Origin: CAVQGZ01 sp963714455
Lineage (GTDB): Bacteria > Actinomycetota > Actinomycetes > Jiangellales > Jiangellaceae
Direction of reading: 5' to 3'
Assembly (NCBI GenBank): GCA_963714455.1
Contig: CAVQON010000013.1
Location: 62,001-126,000, forward strand
DNA: 64,000 nucleotides
A program made the position numbers and the translations under genes. The notes beneath the pieces were generated by a model. It saw nothing but the letters and a program-made list of their open reading frames with translations, made no database searches and had not been told where the DNA came from. The number at the start of each line of letters is the position of its first letter. Within the stretch, counting starts at the first letter, position 1. Positions 58,052 to 64,000 of the stretch are shown piece after piece.

Positions 58052-59152
58052 TCACGGGGTGACCGTGGTGAGGGTGCCGGACTCGAACACGTTGAAGGCC
58101 ACGAGCAGCCGTCCGCGGGTCCACTCCAGCGCAGCCGGGGCGGGAAGCTCAGCGATGGTGACCGGGCCGGAAGGGGTGACCCGTGAGACGCGGTTGGCGA
58201 ACAGCTCGGTGGCGTACACCGTCCCTCGGGGGGAGACGGCCACGTCGGTGGCACCCAGCAGCCCACCCCCGAGCAGGCTCGTCCGGCCGGTGAACCGGTC
58301 GACGGTGTAGACCGAGCCGCGGGCACCGAGGCTCGGGTCCTCCGGGCCGCCGGGCAGCGTCGACACGACCAGGGTGCGGCCACGGACCTCGACGTCGGTC
58401 GGGACCGGCTCGAAGACGTAGGTCTGTCCCTCGCACTCGGGCAGGCCCAGCGACTCGGTGAAGAACCCGGCCGGCGGGGTGGCCGGCTGGGGCGGCAGCA
58501 CGGCGACGGTGCTGACCCTGCCTTGCCGGTCCACCCGCAGGATGGCGTTGGCGGCGGCGTCGGCGACGTAGGTGCCGGTGGCGGTGACGGCGATGGCGTA
58601 CGGGTTGCTCTCGGCGATGTCCGCGCCGGTGTAGACGGCAGGCGGTAGCTGCGCCTCCGGTGGAGCGTCCGGTGGGGTGTTCTGCCGCAGCGTCTCCCAC
58701 GCGGTGACGCATTCCTGGGACGCTTCGACCAGGCCGTAGGTGTTCACCTGGTCGGGGTTCGCCTGCTTCTCGTAGGCCAGCAGGTCGGCCAGCACGTCCT
58801 GCCGGCCCGACCGCGTCTGGCGCTTCAGCAGCGACCCCTGATCCCCGCTGATGGTGTAGACGATGGTTCCGGCGACGCCGTGGGCCGCGGCGACCACCGG
58901 CTCCCCCAAGACGACCTCGCTCACCTCACCCGAGGTGGACACGTGGGAGACCGCACCCCGAAACGTCTCGGCCACCAGGGTGGTGCCCCGAGGGTCGATG
59001 TCGATCGCCAATGGGCCGACCAGCCCGTCGACGATCGGCTCGTCGATCCCGGCAGCGGCCGCCGGTCCGACCCCCAGACCGGCCAGGCTGACAACCCCAG
59101 CTGTGGTAGCAGCCAGTAGCCGTCTCGCGGTCGTCGTGCATGTGCGTGTCAT
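58052..59152 (-). CDS. Secreted ScyD/ScyE-like beta-propeller protein
   Basis: This 366-aa protein starts MTRTCTTTARRLLAATTAG followed by VVSLAGLGVGPAAAAGI, a clear signal peptide with a likely cleavage after AAA. The mature part repeats NHL-like blades: GPLAIDIDPRGTTLVAETF, SNPYAIAVTATGTYVADAAAN, ILRVDRQGRVSTVAVLPP, LLGATDVAVSPRGTVYATEL, NRVSRVTPSGPVTIAELP. It matches the ScyD/ScyE family, of unknown biochemical role in actinobacteria. AAGGGA precedes ATG 59152. Confidence 0.85.
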   Translation of the reverse strand: MTRTCTTTARRLLAATTAGVVSLAGLGVGPAAAAGIDEPIVDGLVGPLAIDIDPRGTTLVAETFRGAVSHVSTSGEVSEVVLGEPVVAAAHGVAGTIVYTISGDQGSLLKRQTRSGRQDVLADLLAYEKQANPDQVNTYGLVEASQECVTAWETLRQNTPPDAPPEAQLPPAVYTGADIAESNPYAIAVTATGTYVADAAANAILRVDRQGRVSTVAVLPPQPATPPAGFFTESLGLPECEGQTYVFEPVPTDVEVRGRTLVVSTLPGGPEDPSLGARGSVYTVDRFTGRTSLLGGGLLGATDVAVSPRGTVYATELFANRVSRVTPSGPVTIAELPAPAALEWTRGRLLVAFNVFESGTLTTVTP

Positions 59153-59255
59153 GGTGTGTCCCTTCTCGGATCTGAGGTGTAGGCCGAGCACAACCCGCGC
59201 CTGGCCCGAGCCAGCGCGGTATCCCGACCACGCTGGCCCAGCCTGTTTGGTGCGT

Positions 59256-59762
59256 TCAGGCGCCGGCGACGAAGCTGGCGATGTACAGGACCGGGGTGGC
59301 GGCGACCACTATCGCGACGACCACGAGCCCGACGATGCCGAAGCCGCGGGCGGCCCCGGTCTGCGGCGCCGTGTCCTTGGTGAGGCCGGCCATCCAGGCT
59401 GCTGCCGCGCCGAAGATCGCTGGTGCACCGCTCCAGAAGAACGGCAGGGTGAGCAACGCGAAGGAGCCCAGGACCATGGCACCGATCCGGGCCTTGGCGG
59501 GGTCTCGGCGCAGCGGCAGGGCAATGGCCAGCGCGACGATGAGCGCGATCCCGCCGTAGAGGGCGATGCCGTTGATGCTGTCGACCGGGCCCTCCGCCCG
59601 GTACGGGTCCTCGCCGGACACGTTGAAGACGAAGTCGGCTGTCTGGAACGCGAGGCCAAGGACTGTGGTGAGCAGGAACACGGTTGCCAGCAGCGCGGGT
59701 CCGGAGATGCGCCGGCGTTGGCCCACTGCAGTCGATGCGGTCGAGTCGGTCGATGCGGTCAT
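59256..59762 (-). CDS. Four-helix membrane protein of unknown function
   Basis: This 168-aa protein has four membrane segments (LLATVFLLTTVLGLAFQT, GIALYGGIALIVALAIALPL, MVLGSFALLTLPFFWSGAPAIFG and IVGLVVVAIVVAATPVLYIASFV) with a short extracellular loop (NVSGEDPYRAEGPVDSING). I do not recognise the family. ATG 59762 is divergent from the sensor-kinase gene. It lies directly upstream of the ScyD-like gene in the same direction, with 103 nt between. Confidence 0.6.
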   Translation of the reverse strand: MTASTDSTASTAVGQRRRISGPALLATVFLLTTVLGLAFQTADFVFNVSGEDPYRAEGPVDSINGIALYGGIALIVALAIALPLRRDPAKARIGAMVLGSFALLTLPFFWSGAPAIFGAAAAWMAGLTKDTAPQTGAARGFGIVGLVVVAIVVAATPVLYIASFVAGA

Positions 59763-59948
59763 GGGTGGTGCCTCCACGTTCGGTCCCAGCGGATCCGGGG
59801 TGCGCCGTCAGCCTGGCACCGGCGCTGTCCCGGGGGCCAGATCCCAGACATCCCGCTGGATCCCGATGGTTCCCGCCGGTTCCCGCTGATGTCCCGAGCC
59901 GTGGCCAAGGCATACCGGTGTGCCGAGTCCATGGCCCATCATGGGGCG

Positions 59949-61649
59949 ATGACCGCCCTTGCCCCTGCGCGCTCAGGGGTCCCGCGCGTGGTCTACGCCG
60001 CTGCTGGGGCGACCACGATCGGGCTGCTGCCCGTCTTCGCGGGTTTCAACCAAGACCTGCCGACGGGGGCCCTGTTCTGCGCGGGCTGGCCCGCGCTTGG
60101 GCTGGCCGCCGCCGTGCTGCTGGACCGTGAGCCCGGAAGTCGGATCGGTCGCACGATGGTTGTCCTTGCCATGCTTCCCGCGGCACTGGTGCTGGCGGCG
60201 CTCCTGCTAGCCGATGGCCGGTGGGCGTGGGATCCGCTGGAACGTGTGGGTGAGCGCAGCGCCGTCCTGCTGGTCCTGGTGACGCTCGTCGCGCTCGGGT
60301 GGGCGATGGGCCTTCCCGCTGATCGGATGTCCCGACGCCGACTGGCCTGGTTCCTGCTGTGGTCATGCGTCCTGATGGCCGCCGTGACTGCCGTGTCCTT
60401 GCTGGCCTCGTCGCAGACCCTGGCCGTGGTGACGACCCTGGGGATCTGGGCGATCGCCGCGTTGGTGCTCCGACTGGCCACAACGAGTGAGTTCCGTCCT
60501 GTCGAGGAACCGGTGATGGATGCCGCTGTTCCTCTTGCTGCACTGCTGATCGGTGCTGCCGCGGCCCTCGTGGTCCGAGCGGGGGGGTTGCGCTCCGGCA
60601 TCCCGTTCCCCGAGATGTCGGCGGCGTTCGCGGCGGTGATCGCCGCCGCCCTGGCCTGGCCGGCAGCCCTGTGGCTGCGGCGCACCTTCCTGGAGCGCAG
60701 GTACGGCAGTGGCGCCCTGACCCCCGCCGACATGGCTGCTCTGACGGCGGATCTGAGCCCTCAGGCGGACCCCCGAGAACTGCTCGGCAAGGCAGCCACC
60801 ATGATCAAGGCGGCCACCGGTCACTCGGGGGCACAGCTGGTGATCGGGGCCGAGCCCTTCGACCCGCTGGCCGGCTGGATCGCCTACCCGCTCGATGTGG
60901 GCGGGAACCGGGTAGGCGTCCTGGCGATCCAGCCGAACAACCCCGAGGGTCCCGAACCCCACCAGGACCGGGTCCTCCTCCAGATGCTGCCGACCGTGGC
61001 ACTGATGACCCGGGCGGTCGACTTGGCGGTCAGGGCGGAGCTGGCGCGTCGCGACGTCGCGCGCCAGCGGGATCAAGAGAGGTCTCGCATCCTCGGAGAC
61101 CTGCATGACGGCGTCGGCCCGCAGCTGGCGGGGTTGAGCATGGCCGTGCAGGCCGAGTTCCGCAGGAGCCCGACGCCCCTGCTGGAGTCACTGGCCTCAG
61201 AGCTGGCGAGTGCCCGCGGCGACCTGCGCCGTATCGTCTCAGGATTGACCCCCTCTGCCCTTCAGGACACCGACCTGGAAGTAGCACTGGCCAAGCTCGT
61301 CACCTCCTTCGCCGCCGCGGACTGCCAGGTGGTGCTCGAGACCCAGCTGAGTGCGGGGCTGGACCCAGATGTGGCCGTGGCCGTCTACCGGTCAGTCGCC
61401 GAAGGCGTCGCCAACGCGCTGCGCCACGGCCGCGCCGAGCACGTCACCGTTCGAGTCACCGCCGCAGACAGCGGCGCAATCCACGTCGACGTCCTCGATG
61501 ACGGCGCCGGCGGGCCGATCGTGCCGGGGGTGGGCCTGAGCTCCCTGCAAAGGCGCGCCGAGAACCTCGGTGGACGGCTATCGATCAGATCGAATCCGCC
61601 CACAGGTGTGCACCTGCATCTCGAACTGCCGACGGAGGCGGTCGCATGA
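59949..61649 (+). CDS. NarL-type sensor histidine kinase
   Basis: This 566-aa kinase has about eight N-terminal membrane helices (residues 10-250), a GAF-like region (ATMIKAATGHSGAQLVIGAE), the dimerisation motif ERSRILGDLHDGVGPQLAGLSM with phospho-acceptor His, and the HATPase_c N-box AEGVANALRHGRAEHV and G-box VDVLDDGAGGP. This is the HPK7/NarX-like class. The stop overlaps the response-regulator ATG (ATGA). It is divergent from the ScyD-like cluster, which may be one of its targets. Confidence 0.9.
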   Translation: MTALAPARSGVPRVVYAAAGATTIGLLPVFAGFNQDLPTGALFCAGWPALGLAAAVLLDREPGSRIGRTMVVLAMLPAALVLAALLLADGRWAWDPLERVGERSAVLLVLVTLVALGWAMGLPADRMSRRRLAWFLLWSCVLMAAVTAVSLLASSQTLAVVTTLGIWAIAALVLRLATTSEFRPVEEPVMDAAVPLAALLIGAAAALVVRAGGLRSGIPFPEMSAAFAAVIAAALAWPAALWLRRTFLERRYGSGALTPADMAALTADLSPQADPRELLGKAATMIKAATGHSGAQLVIGAEPFDPLAGWIAYPLDVGGNRVGVLAIQPNNPEGPEPHQDRVLLQMLPTVALMTRAVDLAVRAELARRDVARQRDQERSRILGDLHDGVGPQLAGLSMAVQAEFRRSPTPLLESLASELASARGDLRRIVSGLTPSALQDTDLEVALAKLVTSFAAADCQVVLETQLSAGLDPDVAVAVYRSVAEGVANALRHGRAEHVTVRVTAADSGAIHVDVLDDGAGGPIVPGVGLSSLQRRAENLGGRLSIRSNPPTGVHLHLELPTEAVA

Positions 61650-62317
61650 TCAGGGTGCTGCTCGTCGACGACCACCCCATCGTCCTGTCGGGACTGTCCG
61701 CGCTGGTCCAGTCCGATGACGCTCTGGCGCTGATCGCCACAGCACGCACCGTGGCCCAGGCCCTGGCTGTCACAGCACAGCCGGACGTCGCCGTTGTCGA
61801 TCTCGAACTCCCCGACGGGGACGGCATCCACCTCGGCGCCTCCCTCAAAGAGCGATGGCCCGAGCTGCGCGTGATCGTGCTGACCATGCACGCCGACGAC
61901 CATTCCGTCATGCGCAGCCTCGGATCCGGCCTGGACGGCTACCTGCTGAAGGACTCCGATCCCGACGACGTGCTCCGAGCCATCCACTCCGCAGCACACG
62001 GGACGCTCGTGCTGGGCAAGGGCGCCGCCGGCGCCGTGGTCGCAGCCGCGTCCACAGCCCCCCGAACCGACCCGCTCGGCTCCCTCGACGCCCGCGAGCT
62101 GGAGATCCTGGAGCTGCTGGCGCAAGGAATGTCCACGGGGCAGATCGCCGCACGGCTCTACCTGGCGCCCAAGACGATCCGGAACCGGGTGTCCGAGATC
62201 GTGGGGAAGCTCGGCGCAGCCAACCCCGACCAGGCCATCTCCCTGGGACGTGCCGCCGGCCTGGGCCGCGGCGCTCAGCCAGGCGCCACTCCCGGCCCGC
62301 AACAGGGCGGGCGATAA
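61646..62317 (+). CDS. NarL/LuxR-family response regulator
   Basis: This 223-aa regulator has a receiver domain with VLLVDDHPIVLSGLSALV (acidic pair), VAVVDLELPDGDG (phospho-acceptor Asp), VLTMHADDHSVM and GYLLKDSDPDD. A LuxR-type HTH follows (LDARELEILELLAQGMSTGQ, LYLAPKTIRNRVSEIVGKLG). It pairs with the overlapping sensor-kinase gene. Its C-terminus has a Gly/Pro-rich tail. Confidence 0.92.
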   Translation: MIRVLLVDDHPIVLSGLSALVQSDDALALIATARTVAQALAVTAQPDVAVVDLELPDGDGIHLGASLKERWPELRVIVLTMHADDHSVMRSLGSGLDGYLLKDSDPDDVLRAIHSAAHGTLVLGKGAAGAVVAAASTAPRTDPLGSLDARELEILELLAQGMSTGQIAARLYLAPKTIRNRVSEIVGKLGAANPDQAISLGRAAGLGRGAQPGATPGPQQGGR

Positions 62318-62700
62318 CCCTCCGCCCCGCCGCATCAGGCTCCACGTGCGCCACGCAAACGACCAAAGCGTCGAGCGCATCGCGCACCGCGCTCGACAGT
62401 CACAAGCGGCGGACACGATGCAGGTGAGCCGAGATCGCACTGTTACTCGCCGCGGTGCGTCCTCAGGCGGCGAAAGGACGCGGCTTGGTTCGGCGTCGCT
62501 TCGAGGTGCGCAGCAGCAGTCGCTCATGCTTGATATGCGGGTGATTCTTGCGGGCATTCCGGCGACGCTGTCGCGGGTCACTGGCGATGAGAGGGGACCG
62601 ACGTGTCCTTCCTCGATGTGTTTCTGACTGATTCATGAACCTTGCTAGTCGGGCTGGGTGCGCCGGCGCTGAGATGGGATGACCGGGGCCTCCTGTCCGC
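62318..62700. other. Gene-free stretch
   Basis: No convincing gene. A minus-strand frame ends in a very basic tail (RKNHPHIKHERLLLRTSKRR) without an identifiable start or family and is probably not translated. Confidence 0.4.
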
Positions 62701-63051
62701 TCACCACAGGGAGTGCTTGATCTCCCCGTTGACCCACCACGGCCCTTCGCACTTGTCGACGAAGGCCTGCCACGCAGGGAACTCGTCCCACTCCTCATGC
62801 ACCTGTCGGAAGTGGTCGTCCATGCCCGCCTGAGACTGATACACCTCGGTGAGCGCGAACACGACAGCGTCCGGCCTGCTCGGATGCGGACCCTTCGTCA
62901 CGAGGCGGAACAGCAACGCGCTGTCACCTTCGCGGTGGTGCGTGCCCTTCATCCACTGTGTGTGGGCGGCGGTGAGGCGGTCTCCCTCAGCCTCGAGCTC
63001 TGCCGGACAGACGAACAGGTACGACCACTGGGCACAACCGGCGTAGTCCAT
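62701..63051 (-). CDS. Small protein of an unknown tandem family, copy A
   Basis: This 116-aa soluble protein starts MDYAGCAQWSYLFVCPAELEAE and contains WMKGTHHREGDSALLFRLVTKGPHP, VVFALTEVYQSQAGMDDHFRQVHEEW and EGPWWVNGEIKHSLW at the end. It is about 60% identical to copy B (63423-63773). The pattern strand, helix with two His, strand and TEVYQSxxxxxxH recalls dimeric alpha-beta-barrel proteins such as ABM monooxygenases, but this is only a resemblance. AGAGGAG precedes ATG 63051. Confidence 0.6.
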   Translation of the reverse strand: MDYAGCAQWSYLFVCPAELEAEGDRLTAAHTQWMKGTHHREGDSALLFRLVTKGPHPSRPDAVVFALTEVYQSQAGMDDHFRQVHEEWDEFPAWQAFVDKCEGPWWVNGEIKHSLW

Positions 63052-63099
63052 CGACGTTCTCCTCTTCCGAAATCGGCAGCAGACGGCTGGGCAATACGC

Positions 63100-63300
63100 G
63101 GGTGCACCCTGCTGCTGCTGAGGGATGCACCAACGTGGCTTGGTCACCACTGGGAGTGCCCGACGACCCCGTCCCTGGGGCGGCGTCTTCGCCACCAGGT
63201 ACGGCGGCAAGGCGCGCTCACCGGCCCGGTGATGAGCGCGCTTCATGCCTGATCGTGGGCGTTGCCCGGTTGCGACCTCGTGCTCGCAACCGGCGGCCGT
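63100..63300 (-). pseudogene. Decayed middle copy of the same tandem family
   Basis: Between copies A and B a minus-strand frame reads MKRAHHRAGERALPPYLVAK followed by TPPQGRGRRALPVVTK. This aligns with MRRTHHREGEKALLQYTVTK of copy B, but the preceding and following family motifs are lost. Limits are approximate. Confidence 0.5.
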
Positions 63301-63422
63301 CCCGCGTCGGTTGAGCACGCCGAAGTGACCGCCGTGACGATGTCCGCGGTCGACGACACAGGCCTGGAGGCTCCTTAGCCACCATGGGGCGGGGGTCAGC
63401 CGCCACGCGAGTCGAGCTGGGG

Positions 63423-63773
63423 TCACCACAGGGAATGCGAGATCGTCCCGTTGACCGTCCAGGGTCCCTCGGATTGGCCGAGGAGCGCATGAAAGGCCGG
63501 GAGGTCTTCAAAGGTCTCGTGGGCCTGCTTGGAGTGATCCTCCACCCCGGCAGGGGACTGGTAGATCTCGGTCATCGCATAGACCACCGCGCCGTCCCGC
63601 TCAGGGTGTGGACCCTTCGTGACGGTGTACTGCAGCAGAGCCTTCTCACCCTCACGATGGTGGGTGCGCCGCATCCACTCCGCGTGCGAGGCGAAGATGC
63701 GATCGGCCTCGGCCTCCAGATCTGCCGGACAGACGAACATGAGTGACCATTGGGTGCGTCCGGTGTAGTCCAC
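63423..63773 (-). CDS. Small protein of an unknown tandem family, copy B
   Basis: This 116-aa protein (GTG start at 63773) reads MDYTGRTQWSLMFVCPADLEAE, WMRRTHHREGEKALLQYTVTKGPHP, VVYAMTEIYQSPAGVEDHSKQAHE and ends EGPWTVNGTISHSLW. Residues shared with copy A concentrate in FVCPA, THHREG, VTKGPHP, YQS and HSLW, which suggests that these form the functional surface. No membrane segment or signal peptide is present. Confidence 0.6.
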   Translation of the reverse strand: MDYTGRTQWSLMFVCPADLEAEADRIFASHAEWMRRTHHREGEKALLQYTVTKGPHPERDGAVVYAMTEIYQSPAGVEDHSKQAHETFEDLPAFHALLGQSEGPWTVNGTISHSLW

Positions 63774-63793
63774 GACGTGCCCCTTCCCTTCGA

Positions 63794-63901
63794 CTACTGC
63801 GTGGCGACGGTCGCCACGCGGGCTGGCTTCTCGGCGCGGCCGTGCACGCCGAACGTTCTGTAGAGCTGTTGTGGGTGCTTGTGCACCGTTCCCTCAGCCA
63901 T
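63794..63901 (-). pseudogene. C-terminal remnant of a LuxR-type regulator
   Basis: From ATG 63901 the minus strand reads MAEGTVHKHPQQLYRTFGVH, followed by GRAEKPARVATVATQ and a stop. This corresponds to the recognition helix and last helix of a LuxR HTH (GTVxKHLxxxYRxLGVxxR). Codons further upstream toward the window edge do not continue the HTH, so it is probably a fragment. Confidence 0.45.
63799..63819. repeat. Perfect 9-bp inverted repeat
   Basis: GCGTGGCGA-CGG-TCGCCACGC forms a 9-bp stem with a 3-nt loop at the end of the LuxR-type remnant and just upstream of copy B. It could be an operator for copy B or a terminator. Confidence 0.5.
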
Positions 63902-64000
63902 CGATGAGACCGGCAGTGCTGGGAGCAGTGGCGAGTGCGGCCTTGGGGTCGGTGCGAAGACCCCGGCAACGGGGGTGCCGGCGGTGGTGACGGTGAGCAG

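Overview
This is a high-GC actinobacterial chromosome segment, most likely from the Micrococcales (an Intrasporangiaceae or Dermatophilaceae relative is a guess). The evidence is a strong G/C third-position bias, a DUF222-HNH gene, a LexA box of the actinobacterial form TCGAAC-N4-GTTCGA, DinB-fold proteins of the mycothiol-associated type, many GTG starts, and a recurring TAnnnT promoter element 6-8 nt before start codons that implies leaderless transcripts. I saw no rRNA, convincing tRNA or CRISPR array.

Left part (1-34 kb) is mostly ordinary chromosome with some unusual enzymes. It holds two metallo-beta-lactamase-fold proteins, a four-domain sulfur-transfer flavoprotein (CoA-disulfide-reductase-like, rhodanese, TusA, DsrE), a cupin gene with an internal deletion, a DinB-like protein, GNAT acetyltransferases and a DUF222-HNH gene with a near-perfect SOS box on its start codon. 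Next come a class I HMG-CoA reductase, a GH2 glycosidase, a lipase-like hydrolase coupled to a 4-hydroxybutyryl-CoA dehydratase-like protein, a GH13 alpha-glucosidase behind a HemN-like radical SAM protein, and a heliorhodopsin. A three-gene operon (unknown protein, MoxR-type AAA ATPase, VWA/DUF2201 protein) follows, controlled by a perfect SOS box. A 693-aa protein with a cyanobacterial acyl-ACP-reductase-like C-terminal half comes next, then a methyltransferase, a frameshifted L,D-transpeptidase, a small protein with a possible His/Cys caspase-like dyad, and a PucR-type regulator.

Middle part (34-48 kb): a DUF697-type GTPase, a collapsed vapBC pair, an XRE-HTH/HEAT-repeat protein, an HrpA RNA helicase, a DM13 membrane protein, a LysE exporter, an intact vapBC-type pair, and a YbhF/YbhSR/CecR-like ABC exporter operon in which one ATPase gene carries a single-base frameshift.

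Right part (48-64 kb) is accessory and decaying. It contains a multiply frameshifted AbrB/VapC pair, an intact Phd/RelE pair, hydrolase and M1-aminopeptidase fragments, an ABC exporter, and two ~1.04-kb direct repeats. Each repeat carries a broken tyrosine integrase, and together they bracket a mazEF pair and a second toxin/antitoxin-like pair. Beyond them lie a maleylpyruvate-isomerase-like protein, a secreted ScyD-like propeller protein, a NarL-type two-component system, and a tandem family of small uncharacterised proteins whose middle copy has decayed.

The strongest leads for new biology are the SOS-controlled AAA/VWA operon, the duplicated integrases around toxin-antitoxin modules, the long acyl-ACP-reductase-like protein, the putative caspase-like protein and the tandem unknown family at the right end.
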